A stretch of 64,000 bases of DNA from Bryobacterales bacterium (GCA_020847975.1 JADLBD010000183.1:1-64000); one strand, 5' to 3'. Positions 36,001-44,380 are shown, counted from the first letter of the stretch. Translations and numbers: made by a program. The notes: a model not told the origin generated them from the sequence alone.

Positions 36001-36255
36001 CACGGTGGTGAACTTGGGTTGCGATGCCAGGAGGTGGTAGCGGCCGGCCTGCAAGCCGAGGATCTGAAAGTTTCCCGCCTGGTTGGTGGTGGTGGCGCGG
36101 GAAACGCCAGTCTCGAGGTTTTTCACAGTGATGGCCGCTCCGATCAGGACGCCTCCGGATGGGTCGGTGATTGTGCCGCTGAGGGAGGCGGTGGGCGCCT
36201 GGGCGTAGAGAGTCATGGATGCCATGGTGAGAAGGGTGATGGTTTTGACGAGCAA
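33058..36255 (-). CDS. Oar-like TonB-dependent outer membrane receptor with carboxypeptidase-regulatory domain
   Basis: I choose the TTG at 36255, preceded by GGAGG, because a signal peptide begins there (LVKTITLLTMASMTLYAQ); this gives about 1065 residues. Next comes a carboxypeptidase-regulatory-like Ig domain (ASLSGTITDPSGGVLIGAAI, residues about 22-105), then a plug domain (VPGVTAGWNVSTAANRYG; FEPSNEAVREFSVLSEVPSA; GGQISIVTRGGSNQFHGAAY) and a long beta-barrel ending in the typical aromatic residue (TVQLGAKLSF). Oar-like receptors are very abundant in Acidobacteria and are thought to import large substrates. No SusD partner is nearby. It is divergent from the first kinase gene. Confidence 0.9.
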   Translation of the reverse strand: MLVKTITLLTMASMTLYAQAPTASLSGTITDPSGGVLIGAAITVKNLETGVSRATTTNQAGNFQILGLQAGRYHLLASQPKFTTVQRKDLILRVGDELRINLTLPAAENRESIVVNESAPLVQLESAAAFTVVDQTSLQDLPTDGRQLQNLALTVPGVTAGWNVSTAANRYGKARENTEGAFSVNGTRSRSNNFVFDGMPMIVQQYSVINFEPSNEAVREFSVLSEVPSAAYGRTMGGQISIVTRGGSNQFHGAAYEFFRNNVLNANDTFSNRAGLPRGIVRHNQFGASLGGPIWKQKHFFFLNTELLRNQEGSETRTSFVPTADQARGIIPFINAAGAAQTLDLGSRITPISAKLLSLYPAPNASQPGGNYVASLAIALHDSQFHIRTDHHFTGRDLLTVRTSWNLNDQVYIIDRFGGPYIPGFPLPNPERTTNGTLGYLHTFSAAVSNEARIGVNRYGNILANGDQRNAAEFGLPNGAGANGIPTISFSAGGLAGLGGLSWYNRDQNETTIHASDSLSLLHGSHSLKFGGEATRYHFNTRGAGNQRGTIAFDGSRNTLIPKTPANALANTLADLLLGLPYQAGITIGQFGRGYRQSAFALFAQDTWRITRRLTLDYGLRFDYSAPWTEVNNKLSNFVPSFGLTTAQDPNWPGLYRPDRNNFAPRFGFAYDLTGKQRTIVRGGFGIVYETLLQASTVQQVENNPPYSASAVTNAPTPFATSSSGQTRTLLDLLASAQPSRSGAAVPLDLRNPYSMQFSLAVQHALTPGVLLEAAYRGTRGIHLQMNYNENQVNLDALSSTRRAQIAAASLTPAGTAAILDPLRPFPGFNSINLYTNSANSIYHSLQIKLERRFQSGLNLLAGCTWSKSIDSATDFGSGDASETVLNSYNLALQRGASSFDVPHRFTLALNYPIPAPAWKSVLGGWQVNAFLVEQSGQPFTPYTSQFDPYRNESFNRLMVVGDPHRNVPDGMAYNPAAFVLPTLGVFGNSGRNIIRGDGFHTADLSLFKNIAIRESLRLQLRFEATNSFNSVNYQGPVVNQSTNPGTFVATAVPRTVQLGAKLSF

Positions 36256-36559
36256 GAAACCTCCACGAGGCGGGGCATGGGAAGCAGTCCCAGCCGCTTC
36301 CGAAAGCCGTATTTGATCGAGGATAGCGCTCATTTGTATGTGAGCGCATCCATGCGCTCGAGAGAAATTGTTTCCTGTCGCCTTCTTCCGTTCGTCGCAT
36401 CCACTGAAACGATGGATCTGCTGACCAAGGACATCATCCCGTCCGGTGAAGAGCGAACCGCGGCAGCGCGTAGCCTGAGCGCGGTTCCCATTTCGGCTGA
36501 TCTTCCGTGAGGCGGAACCAGCGGAAGGGGATGGTGATACCATTGCCTTACCCTGGGCA
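36256..36559. other. 304-nt divergent promoter region
   Basis: No coding signal. It must hold the promoters of the receptor (minus) and of the kinase pair (plus). I could not identify convincing -35/-10 pairs by eye. The right end carries the hairpin over the kinase start codon described separately. Confidence 0.5.
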
Positions 36560-36562
36560 ATG
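36541..36562 (+). promoter_or_regulatory. inverted repeat covering the start codon of the first kinase
   Basis: CATTGCC (36541-36547) and GGCAATG (36556-36562) are perfect arms around an 8-nt loop; the second arm contains the ATG at 36560. In mRNA the hairpin would hide the start codon. No clear Shine-Dalgarno is present, so translation may depend on opening of this hairpin or on a leaderless transcript. Confidence 0.45.
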
Positions 36563-39265
36563 ACTCCCGGCTTTACGATCGCTCACTACACGGTCGTCTC
36601 CAAGATTGGGGAAGGCGGTATGGGGGCGGTGTATCGTGCCACCGACACGAGACTGGCGCGCGATGTGGCGATCAAGGTGTTGCCGGATGCTTTCGCCGAT
36701 GACGCGAACCGCCTGGCGCGGTTCGTTCGGGAGGCGCAGGTTTTGGCTTCGTTGAATCATCCGAATATCGCGGCGATTTACGGCATCGAAGAGCGCGCCA
36801 TCGTGATGGAGTTGGTGGAGGGGCCGACGCTCGCCGATCGTATTGCGGAGGGGGTGCTGCCGCTCGATGAGGCGCTTTCCATTGCACGGCAGATTGCCGA
36901 GGCGTTGGAGGCGGCGCACGAGAGGGGGATCATCCACCGTGATCTGAAGCCCGCCAATGTGAAGGTCACACCTGATGGCAAAGTGAAGGTGCTCGACTTC
37001 GGGTTGGCCAAACTGGCCGATCCTTCGGATTCCACCAAAGATGCGGCCAACGCGACCACGGTGGTACGGGGGAATTCGCCGACGATCGCGGGGATGATCC
37101 TGGGGACGGCGGAGTACATGAGTCCCGAGCAGGCGGCGGGGAAGGCGGTCGACAAACGCAGTGACATCTGGAGCTTCGGCGTGGTGCTGTGGGAGATGCT
37201 CTGTGGGGCGAGGTTGTTTGACGGTGAGACGATATCGCACACGCTGGCGGATGTGCTGCGTGCGCCGATTGACTTCAGCAAGCTTCCCGATTCGACTCCT
37301 AGGCCGATCGTGGAGTTGGTAAAGCGCTGCCTGGAGCGAGACCCGAAGACGCGGATGAGGGACATCGGGGAAGCGCGCATTGCGATCCAGAGGTATCTCG
37401 CCGGCCCTGCTAGCGGGACAGTCTTGCCAATGGCGCCTGCGCCGCGCACGCGGCCGTGGCCGTGGGTTGTTACCGTACTGGCAGTGGGGCTGGCGGCGGC
37501 TCTGTCCGTGGTTCATTTGAGTGAGAGGACTTTGGTCCCGTCGGTAGTGCGCTTCCAGATTCCGCCACCGGAAAAGACCGTCTACGCCGAATCCTCGAGC
37601 GGCATGGCGATTTCGCCGGACGGCAAGCGGCTGGCCTTCATCGCTGTTTCCGAGGGCCGGTCGATGTTGTGGGTCCGTTCGCTCGATTCGCTCACTGCGC
37701 AGCCTTTGGAGGGCACGGACGGGGCATATGCTCCCTTCTGGTCGCCGGACAGCCGCTTCCTTGGTTTTTTTGTACTGGGGAAACTAAAAAGAGTCGAGGC
37801 GTCCGGAGGGCCCCCGCAGATCGTGTGCGGCGTTCCCAACACTGGCATCGGGGGCTCATGGAATCGTGAAGGGGTAATTGTCTTCGGCACCAACAGAAGC
37901 GGCCTTTTCCGTGTCCCGCACATCGGCGGCGCCCCCGCGGCAGTGACGACTCCCGACGCCGCCCGCGGGGAGATTTATCACGCGCGACCCTGGTTTCTCC
38001 CCGATGGACGCCGCTTCGTCTTTCTCGCCATCGGTTCCACGCCTGAAAACAGCGGCATCTATCTTGCCTCGCTCGAAGGCGAGGAGCGCAAGCGCCTGGT
38101 GGCTGCGGTGCAGGGTGCGGCTTACGCTCCCCCCTCCGGCAGAGAAGTAAATGGCCATTTGCTTTTTCTGCGCGATGGCACCCTGATGGCGCTGCCGCTC
38201 AATGCCAGGAGTTTCGACCCCGCCGGGGAGGCGTTTCCGGTGGCCGAGCAGGTGGGCTTTTATATCAGCAACCCCTACTTCTCGGTGTCCTCCGGTGGTG
38301 TGTTGGTTTATCGCGCCCGCGGGACGGCCGGCAGCAGGCAACTCGAGTGGTTTGACCGGGAAGGTAAAGGATTGGGAGCGGTAGGCCAGCCTGGTGATTA
38401 CCGCGATGTGGCGCTCTCGCCCGATGGCGGGAGGGTGGCGGTGTCCAGAGCTGAGGCAGCCGGAGCGCTCAACACCGACATCTGGCTGCTAGACGTCGCG
38501 CGCGGCATTCCTACACGATTCTCCTTCAATCCTGGGCAGGACAACAACCCGGTCTGGTCGCCGGATGGGAACCGGGTGGTCTTCGCCTCACTGTCGGGTG
38601 TCAGAGACGTGTATCAAAAAAGCTCTGGCGGAGCGGGCAATGAAGAGCCCCTGTTGAAAAGCAATCTTCCCAAACGGTCGTTCGATTGGTCCACCGATGG
38701 CCGGTTCCTCCTCTATAGCGTGGACGATCCAAAGACCAAGTCGGATTTATGGATCTTGCCGGATCCAACCGGCACAACCGGCACGCGGAAGCCGAGGCCG
38801 TTGCTGGTGACTCCCTACAATGAGACCCAAGGACAGTTTTTTCCGGCTCCTGGCGGACCCCCAAAGTGGGTGGCTTACTGCTCCGACGAGTCGGGGCGAT
38901 ACGAGGTCTACGTGCAGCCGTTCACGGAAGACGCCTCGACGGTGGTGGGAAAATACCACATCTCGTCGAACGGCGGCATCCAGCCCAGGTGGCGGCGGGA
39001 TGGAAGGGAACTGTACTACATTGCGCCCGACGGGACACTGATGGCGGTGGAAATCAAGACCACGCCACGGTTCGAGCAAGGCATTCCCAAAGCGCTGTTC
39101 CGAACACGGATCTTCCAAGGCGGAATGGCCCTGGGCGGTTTCTTCTATTCGCCGGCGGCAGATGGGAGGCGATTCCTGATCAACGTTGTGTCGGAAAGTG
39201 CGGGCTCCACTCCGATTACGGCGGTACTCAACTGGACCGCTGGATTGGCGAAGTCACGGCAATGA
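36560..39265 (+). CDS. transmembrane Ser/Thr protein kinase with TolB-like propeller (tandem copy 1)
   Basis: A 901-residue protein. The kinase domain (about 9-275) is complete: glycine loop IGEGGMGAVYRA, catalytic lysine in VAIKVLP, HRDLKPANVKV, DFGLA and the APE-equivalent YMSPEQA. One membrane segment (about 297-315, PWPWVVTVLAVGLAAALSVV) leads to an external PD40/TolB propeller (MAISPDGKRLAFIA, PVWSPDGNRVVFASL, DWSTDGRFLLYSV). It probably senses an extracytoplasmic ligand and phosphorylates cytoplasmic targets. It overlaps its near-duplicate downstream by 4 nt (ATGA). Confidence 0.93.
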   Translation: MTPGFTIAHYTVVSKIGEGGMGAVYRATDTRLARDVAIKVLPDAFADDANRLARFVREAQVLASLNHPNIAAIYGIEERAIVMELVEGPTLADRIAEGVLPLDEALSIARQIAEALEAAHERGIIHRDLKPANVKVTPDGKVKVLDFGLAKLADPSDSTKDAANATTVVRGNSPTIAGMILGTAEYMSPEQAAGKAVDKRSDIWSFGVVLWEMLCGARLFDGETISHTLADVLRAPIDFSKLPDSTPRPIVELVKRCLERDPKTRMRDIGEARIAIQRYLAGPASGTVLPMAPAPRTRPWPWVVTVLAVGLAAALSVVHLSERTLVPSVVRFQIPPPEKTVYAESSSGMAISPDGKRLAFIAVSEGRSMLWVRSLDSLTAQPLEGTDGAYAPFWSPDSRFLGFFVLGKLKRVEASGGPPQIVCGVPNTGIGGSWNREGVIVFGTNRSGLFRVPHIGGAPAAVTTPDAARGEIYHARPWFLPDGRRFVFLAIGSTPENSGIYLASLEGEERKRLVAAVQGAAYAPPSGREVNGHLLFLRDGTLMALPLNARSFDPAGEAFPVAEQVGFYISNPYFSVSSGGVLVYRARGTAGSRQLEWFDREGKGLGAVGQPGDYRDVALSPDGGRVAVSRAEAAGALNTDIWLLDVARGIPTRFSFNPGQDNNPVWSPDGNRVVFASLSGVRDVYQKSSGGAGNEEPLLKSNLPKRSFDWSTDGRFLLYSVDDPKTKSDLWILPDPTGTTGTRKPRPLLVTPYNETQGQFFPAPGGPPKWVAYCSDESGRYEVYVQPFTEDASTVVGKYHISSNGGIQPRWRRDGRELYYIAPDGTLMAVEIKTTPRFEQGIPKALFRTRIFQGGMALGGFFYSPAADGRRFLINVVSESAGSTPITAVLNWTAGLAKSRQ

Positions 39266-41631
39266 CTCCCGAATCCACTATCGCCCACTACCGGATCGTC
39301 TCCAAGATTGGGGAAGGCGGCATGGGGGCGGTGTATCGCGCCACCGACACGAAGCTGGCGCGGGATGTGGCCATCAAGGTGTTGCCGGATGCCTTCGCCC
39401 ATGACGCGGACCGGCTGGCGCGGTTTGTTCGCGAGGCGCAGGTTTTGGCTTCGTTGAATCATCCGAACATCGCGGCGATTTACGGCATCGAAGAGCGCGC
39501 CATCGTGATGGAGCTGGTGGAGGGGCCGGCGCTCGCCGATCGCATCGCGCAAGGGGCATTGCCGCTTGACGAGGCGCTACCCATTGCACGGCAGATCGCC
39601 AAGGCGTTGGAGGCAGCGCACGAGAAGGGTGTCATCCATCGTGACCTGAAGCCCGCCAATGTGAAGGTCACACCCGATGGCAAGGTGAAGGTGCTCGACT
39701 TCGGGTTGGCCAAACTGGCCGATCCTTCAGATTCCACCAAAGATGCGGCCAACGCAACCACGGTGGTGCGGGGGAATTCGCCGACGCTTGCGGGGATGAT
39801 CCTGGGGACGGCGGAGTACATGAGTCCCGAGCAAGCGGCGGGGAAGGCGGTCGACAAGCGCAGTGACATTTGGAGCTTCGGTGTGGTGCTGTGGGAGATG
39901 CTCAGCGGCGGGAGGCTGTTTGCCGGTGAGACGATTTCGCACACGCTGGCTGACGTATTGCGTGCGCCGATCGACGTCAGCAAGCTTCCCGCCTCGACGC
40001 CCTTGCCGATTGTGGAGTTGGTGAGGCGCTGCCTGGAGCGTGACCCTAAGAGGCGTTTGCGAGACATAGGGGAGGCGCGCATTGCGATCGAGACGTATCT
40101 CGCCGACCCTGCTAGCGATGCTAGCGGGACGGTGATGCCGCCGGCGGTTGCACCGCGCATGCGGCTGTGGCCGTGGGTGGCTGCGGCTCTGATGGGAGTA
40201 AGCTTGGCGGCAGTGTCCGTGGTTCACTTGCGTGAGAAACTGCCAGAGCCGGTGGTGATACGGTTCCAGATTCCGGCGCCGGAAAAGACTGTTTACAGCG
40301 AATCCACGAGCAGTGGCATGGCGATTTCGCCGGACGGCACACGGCTGGCCTTCATCGCTGCTTCCGAGGGCAGGCGGATGTTGTGGGTCCGTTCGCTCGA
40401 TTCCCTCACGGCGCAGCGTTTGGAGGGCACCGACGAGGCGAGCTTCCCCTTCTGGTCGCCGGACAGCCGCTTCCTTGCTTTCTTTGTGCCGGGGAAGCTG
40501 AGAACAGTTGAGGCGTCCGGAGGGCCTCCCCAGACGGTATGCGAAGTTCCCAACACCGGCGTCGGGGGCTCGTGGAACCGTGACGGGGTAATTGTCTTCG
40601 GAACCAACAGCAGCGGTCTTTTTCGCGTTCCGCATAGCGGCGGCTCGGCCGTGCCATTAACCACTCGCGACACCACCCGCGGGGAGATCTTTCACGCGCA
40701 GCCCTGGTTTCTGCCCGATGGCCGGCGGTTTCTATTTCTTGTAAACAGTTCCACGCCGGAAAACAGCGGCATCTACCTGGCGTCGCTCGAGGGTAAAGAG
40801 CGCAAGCGCCTGGTGGCCCCTGTGCAAGGCGCGGCCTACGTTCCTTCCTCGTCCAGCGGGGGAAATGGCTATTTGCTGTTTCTGCGGGACGGCACACTGA
40901 TGGCGCTGCCGCTCAATGCCAGGAGTTTCGACCCTGCGGGCGAGGCGCTTCCCGTGGCCGAGCAGGTGGGGTTTTTCATCAGCAATCCCTACTTCTCGGT
41001 CTCTTCCGACCGCGTGTTGGTTTATCGCGTCCGCGGCGCGGCCGGCAGCACCCGACTAGAGTGGTTTGACAGAGAGGACAAGGGATTGGGAGCGGTAGGC
41101 GCGCCTGGAGATTACCGGGGTCTGGCGCTCTCGCCCGATGGCGGGAGGGTGGCGGTGTCCAGACTTGACGCAGGCGGAGCGCTCAACAGCGACATCTGGC
41201 TGCTAGACGTCGCGCGCGGCATTCCTACGCGATTCTCCTTCAATCCTGGGGAGGACTACGACCCGGTCTGGTCGCCGGATGGGAACCGGGTGGTCTTCGC
41301 CTCACTGTCGGGTGTCAGCGACCTGTATCAAAAAAGCTCTGGCGGAGCGGGCAATGAAGAGCCTCTGTTGAAAAGCAATCTTTCCAAACGCCCGTTCGAT
41401 TGGTCCACCGATGGCCGGTTCCTCCTCTATAGCGTGGACGATCCAAAGACCAAGTCGGATTTATGGATCTTGCCGGATCCAACCGGCACAACCGGCACGC
41501 GGAAGCCGAGACCGTTGCTGGTGACTCCCTACAATGAGACCCAAGGGCAGTTTTTCCCGGCCCTCAGCGGACCCCCAAAGTGGGTGGCTTACTGCTCCGA
41601 CGAGTCGGGGCGATACGAGGTCTACGTGTAG
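39262..41631 (+). CDS. transmembrane Ser/Thr protein kinase (tandem copy 2), shortened by a stop codon
   Basis: The ATG at 39262 overlaps the TGA of copy 1; the frame is open further upstream, but only inside copy 1. The 789-residue product has a complete kinase domain (IGEGGMGAVYRA, VAIKVLP, HRDLKPANVKV, DFGLA, YMSPEQA), a membrane segment (LWPWVAAALMGVSLAAVSVV) and most of the propeller. It ends at a TAG (41629-41631) in RYEVYV, where copy 1 has CAG (Gln). The kinase part should be functional; the propeller lacks about 110 residues and may not close. Confidence 0.88.
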   Translation: MTPESTIAHYRIVSKIGEGGMGAVYRATDTKLARDVAIKVLPDAFAHDADRLARFVREAQVLASLNHPNIAAIYGIEERAIVMELVEGPALADRIAQGALPLDEALPIARQIAKALEAAHEKGVIHRDLKPANVKVTPDGKVKVLDFGLAKLADPSDSTKDAANATTVVRGNSPTLAGMILGTAEYMSPEQAAGKAVDKRSDIWSFGVVLWEMLSGGRLFAGETISHTLADVLRAPIDVSKLPASTPLPIVELVRRCLERDPKRRLRDIGEARIAIETYLADPASDASGTVMPPAVAPRMRLWPWVAAALMGVSLAAVSVVHLREKLPEPVVIRFQIPAPEKTVYSESTSSGMAISPDGTRLAFIAASEGRRMLWVRSLDSLTAQRLEGTDEASFPFWSPDSRFLAFFVPGKLRTVEASGGPPQTVCEVPNTGVGGSWNRDGVIVFGTNSSGLFRVPHSGGSAVPLTTRDTTRGEIFHAQPWFLPDGRRFLFLVNSSTPENSGIYLASLEGKERKRLVAPVQGAAYVPSSSSGGNGYLLFLRDGTLMALPLNARSFDPAGEALPVAEQVGFFISNPYFSVSSDRVLVYRVRGAAGSTRLEWFDREDKGLGAVGAPGDYRGLALSPDGGRVAVSRLDAGGALNSDIWLLDVARGIPTRFSFNPGEDYDPVWSPDGNRVVFASLSGVSDLYQKSSGGAGNEEPLLKSNLSKRPFDWSTDGRFLLYSVDDPKTKSDLWILPDPTGTTGTRKPRPLLVTPYNETQGQFFPALSGPPKWVAYCSDESGRYEVYV

Positions 41632-41971
41632 CCGTTCTCGGAAGACGCCTCGACGGTGGTGGGAAAATACCACATCTCGTCGAACGGCGGCATCCAGCCG
41701 AGGTGGCGGCGGGATGGAAGGGAACTGTACTATTGTTGCGCCGGACGGGACGCTGATGGCGGTGGAAATCAAGACGACGCCACGGTTCGAACAGGGAATT
41801 CCCAAGGCGCTCTTCCGAACGCGGATCGCCGGCGGCGGAGCGTTCGGAACCTTCTTCCATTATTCGCCGGCGGCCGATGGGAGGCGGTTCCTGGTCAACG
41901 TGGCACCGGCAGACGCGGTCTCCGCCCCCATTACGGTGGTACTCAACTGGACCGCCGGATTGAAGCGGTAA
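41632..41971 (+). pseudogene. untranslated tail of kinase copy 2
   Basis: After the TAG the same frame continues with SEDASTVVGKYHISSNGGIQ until an extra T at 41731-41737 (tactattgttgcg against tactacattgcg in copy 1) moves the sequence to another frame, where TLMAVEIKTTPRFEQGIPKA and VVLNWTAGLKR follow up to a stop at 41971. Two independent lesions therefore separate this tail from the gene. Confidence 0.85.
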
Positions 41972-42507
41972 ACAGTGTAGAAGCTTGCCCGCAAAATCTG
42001 AGAATTCGTCTCGCAGAAGCTTTCAGCATTCAGCGATCAGCACTCAGCTTTGGCGGTCAGCTTACAAGCTTCGTGGGGGGCCACACCGAACCGGCACCCC
42101 GAGCCATGGCGCAGGCACGAGCACCGTCCGCGAACATGGCACGCGACCCACCCTGGACGTAATTAGAACCATCGGAGCCTAAAAACTGGCTCCGCTCGAA
42201 CCGCGCTAACTCGCTTGCTCCCAGGAAGATCGGATGGAAACCAGTAATGCGATCCAATTTGGGCACCCAGAGCGGATGTATCTCGAACCCATGTTCCTTG
42301 CCGGCTAAAACGAATCCCTGTGCTGGCACGAGAAGCACAACGAGAGAGACTCTGGTAGATGTTGTCGTTCAGAACATGTTCGGCGCCTGCCGACGGCAGA
42401 AAATTCCCGTGGACCATGACTTGGGAATGTGATCGTATCGGCCCACGATTCTGTGGAATCAACGAATCCGGAAGGTCTGAGGAGCCCTTTCGGGCGGACC
42501 GTCGCCC
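41972..42507. other. 536-nt gap with a short intergenic repeat element
   Basis: The left end holds GTAGAAGCTTGCC (41977-41989) and four tandem TCAGCNN units (42023-42050), an element seen again near 49551-49624. Minus-strand frames around 42060-42340 contain a somewhat protein-like stretch (EIHPLWVPKLDRITGFHPIF) that I do not recognise and cannot support as a gene. Confidence 0.5.
41977..42050. repeat. intergenic repeat element, left copy
   Basis: It consists of GTAGAAGCTTGCC, a 33-nt spacer, then TCAGCAT-TCAGCGA-TCAGCAC-TCAGCTT, a 7-nt period repeated four times. The 13-mer TTCAGCGATCAGC and the GTAGAAGCTTGCC word both recur in the right copy. Confidence 0.6.
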
Positions 42508-43089
42508 TCACCCGCCTGTTTTGCTTCCGCCCAACTCCCGGAATAGCCATGTCCTGGCCACGCGCCAGTCGCGCGTTACGGTCTCCTCTGAGACTTCCAG
42601 CACGTCGGCCGTTTCCTCGACGCTCAGGCCCCCGAAGAACCGCAACTCGACCACACGGCTGGCACGCTCATCGACTTTGGCAAGTTCGGCGAGCACCTCA
42701 TCCAGCGCCTCTACGTCAACGCCACGCGCCTTGCTTCCGAGCAGAACTTCGTCAAGCGGGATTAGCAACTGCCCGCCACCCCGCTTGGAATACCTCTGTT
42801 TGCGGGCGTGATCCACCAGGATCTGCCGGATCACCCGGGTGCACAGTGCGAAAAAATGGCCGCGGTTCTGGCAGCGGATGCCGCGCGCGTGAACCAGCTT
42901 GAGGTATGCCTCCTGCGCCAGAGTGCCGGATGACGGGAGGATGCCCCCACGGGATTGGCGTAACACGCGCCGGGCGATTCCGCGGAGATCGTCATAAACC
43001 AGCGGAATCACGTCATTCAGCGCCGCCTGATCTCCTCTGGCCCAGGCGACAAGCAGGCCGCTGATGTCCAAGGGTGTCCTTGCCGCCAT
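42508..43089 (-). CDS. ECF-type RNA polymerase sigma factor (acidobacterial/planctomycete subfamily)
   Basis: A 193-residue sigma-70 family protein without region 1 or 3. Region 2 is visible as LNDVIPLVYDDLRGIARRVL with THQLAQEAYLKL-like GTLAQEAYLKLVHARG, and region 4 as RASRVVELRFFGGLSVEETA followed by DVLEVSEETVTRDWRVART with its helix-turn-helix. The sequence matches the subfamily that is usually found beside Ser/Thr kinase genes in Acidobacteria and Planctomycetes. A TATAC element on the minus strand near 43097-43106 may be its promoter. No anti-sigma factor gene is adjacent; control through the neighbouring kinases is plausible but inferred. Confidence 0.92.
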   Translation of the reverse strand: MAARTPLDISGLLVAWARGDQAALNDVIPLVYDDLRGIARRVLRQSRGGILPSSGTLAQEAYLKLVHARGIRCQNRGHFFALCTRVIRQILVDHARKQRYSKRGGGQLLIPLDEVLLGSKARGVDVEALDEVLAELAKVDERASRVVELRFFGGLSVEETADVLEVSEETVTRDWRVARTWLFRELGGSKTGG

Positions 43090-43198
43090 GGTGAGGCGAA
43101 GTATAACACAAAGAAATTTTCGGCCTCATGACGGCTTCGCCGAGGTTTTCTCGTGATTCAGGTGCAACGCAGTTCAGTGCTTACTGAGGAGGGTTACT

Positions 43199-44176
43199 AT
43201 GAAGGCAATTAGGAAAATCATCGCGCTCGCCACGGTTCTGGCGGCAAGCAGCACACTTGGCTTGGGCCAAACCGTCGAGCAACCGATCATTCTCGTCATT
43301 GACACGGAAGACCTTACCGCGTATGTCGGGGACGTGACCGATGCCACCAAGCTGTCGCGAGATACCGACGTGACGATACCTGGGCCCGGCAGGTCGTTCT
43401 ACATCACTTACCAACTCGCCGATGTGGTTGCAATCAATGGGAAGCCGGCCAAAGGCCTAAACTCTACGTTCGTCGGGAGCGTGCCATTGAGCGTAGCTCC
43501 ACAGCCCGGGCAGGCGATTGCGGACTTTAATGGCAGCGCCCCCATTTCCGCGGACTGGCAGATTTTTGGGTCGGACGGGACTTGGATCGGGAGTTTCTGG
43601 GGCCGTGGCACAGCGGCGTCTGGGCGGGGCTATGCAATCCTGGGTGGGCAAGGGGCGTTCTTCGGCGTCACAGGAGAGTTGCGCGTAACAGCAGTAACGA
43701 AGCCCCCGCGGAGTGCCTCGGCCACAGAAGATCCGGCCAAGCGGCGACTTAATGGCGGTGGCAAGGTCCAATTCACCTTTTACATCTACCCGAAATACCG
43801 CCCCGAAGTGGATATCACACCCTCCGGGCCTGCCATCTTCCACGAAGATTTTTCCCCCGTGAGTGCAGGTCGCCCGGCACGCGTAGGTGAACTCTTGATC
43901 ATCAGAGCCAGAAATCTCGGCCCTGTTCGCCCCGATCTGCTTCCGCCAGGCGTGAGACCGTTCAAAGCCGATTCGCCAGAGGAAGTCAATTCACCCGTGG
44001 ACGTGACGATGAACGGGAAAACCCTCGAGGTAATCAACAAAGTCGGTTGGCCCGGCGCTGTCGATCTCTATCGCGTGGATGTCCGGGTGCCATCGGGTCT
44101 CACGGCGGGCATGGCAACTATCCAACTTACCGCAGCATGGATTCCAGGTCCCACCGTGGACATCCCAGCGCAGTAA
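43199..44176 (+). CDS. secreted protein with C-terminal Solibacter/TIG-like domain
   Basis: A 325-residue protein with a signal peptide (MKAIRKIIALATVLAASSTL, cleavage near LGQ). Residues about 60-190 are a beta-rich domain with SFWGRGTAASGRGYAILGGQ and GAFFGVTGELRVTAV, reminiscent of allene-oxide-cyclase/dirigent barrels (tentative). The last about 100 residues resemble the Solibacter C-terminal/TIG-like module (PARVGELLIIRARNLGPVRP, NSPVDVTMNGKTLEVINKVG). A strong ribosome binding site (GAGGAGGG) precedes the ATG. It is divergent from the sigma factor gene, 109 nt away. Confidence 0.75.
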   Translation: MKAIRKIIALATVLAASSTLGLGQTVEQPIILVIDTEDLTAYVGDVTDATKLSRDTDVTIPGPGRSFYITYQLADVVAINGKPAKGLNSTFVGSVPLSVAPQPGQAIADFNGSAPISADWQIFGSDGTWIGSFWGRGTAASGRGYAILGGQGAFFGVTGELRVTAVTKPPRSASATEDPAKRRLNGGGKVQFTFYIYPKYRPEVDITPSGPAIFHEDFSPVSAGRPARVGELLIIRARNLGPVRPDLLPPGVRPFKADSPEEVNSPVDVTMNGKTLEVINKVGWPGAVDLYRVDVRVPSGLTAGMATIQLTAAWIPGPTVDIPAQ

Positions 44177-44207
44177 TCCTGGGCCTAAGAGGGACAACCT
44201 GAAACGG

Positions 44208-44229
44208 GCGTCGACACGAGAGTCGACGC
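44208..44229 (+). terminator. 8-bp GC-rich stem-loop after the secreted protein gene
   Basis: GCGTCGAC and GTCGACGC form perfect arms around a 6-nt loop, 32 nt after the stop at 44176. No U-tract follows. Just downstream is a tandem 9-mer GTTGAGAGC (44235-44252). Confidence 0.5.
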
Positions 44230-44293
44230 GGCACGTTGAGAGCGTTGAGAGCGTGCGCCACGTCGGGCGGCGCGATCCGGTGTCCTAGCGCGG

Positions 44294-44330
44294 ATACCGG
44301 CATTCGTGTGACAAATACCGGCATTCGTGT
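44294..44330 (+). repeat. two 16-bp direct repeats upstream of a kinase promoter
   Basis: ATACCGGCATTCGTGT occurs at 44294-44309 and 44315-44330, with starts 21 bp apart, i.e. two helical turns on the same DNA face. The second copy touches the -35 box. This is the layout of an activator or repressor binding site. Confidence 0.7.
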
Positions 44331-44358
44331 TGACACTCTGAAAAAAGGGCGTTACGAT
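44330..44358 (+). promoter_or_regulatory. predicted sigma70-type promoter of the third kinase
   Basis: A perfect -35 TTGACA (44330-44335), a 17-nt spacer and -10 TACGAT (44353-44358) precede an AGGAG ribosome binding site and the ATG at 44381. Transcription should start near 44365. Confidence 0.65.
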
Positions 44359-44380
44359 TTTCCACTCCAGGAGCAGCAAC

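Larger units (their letters stand above)
36560..41971 (+). repeat. tandem duplication of a 2.7-kb kinase-propeller gene
   Basis: 36560-39265 and 39262-41971 are alignable over their whole length with very high identity. Examples are the kinase region (IGEGGMGAVYRATDT in both) and the almost identical stretch DDPKTKSDLWILPDPTGTTG. The second copy carries disruptions in its 3' end that the first does not. Confidence 0.9.

Noticed and set aside
34714..36510. A 598-codon plus-strand open frame opposite the receptor gene
   Set aside because: It is antisense to a clear Oar-like receptor; its Gly, Glu and Val-rich composition is typical of a shadow frame.
42023..42050. The 7-nt TCAGCNN array as a CRISPR-like repeat
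   Set aside because: The period is far too short and no spacers exist; it is a simple tandem repeat in an intergenic element.
42057..42462. Possible minus-strand gene in the gap after the kinase pair
   Set aside because: Two overlapping frames look slightly protein-like (EIHPLWVPKLDRITGFHPIF), but there is no start signal and no recognised family.
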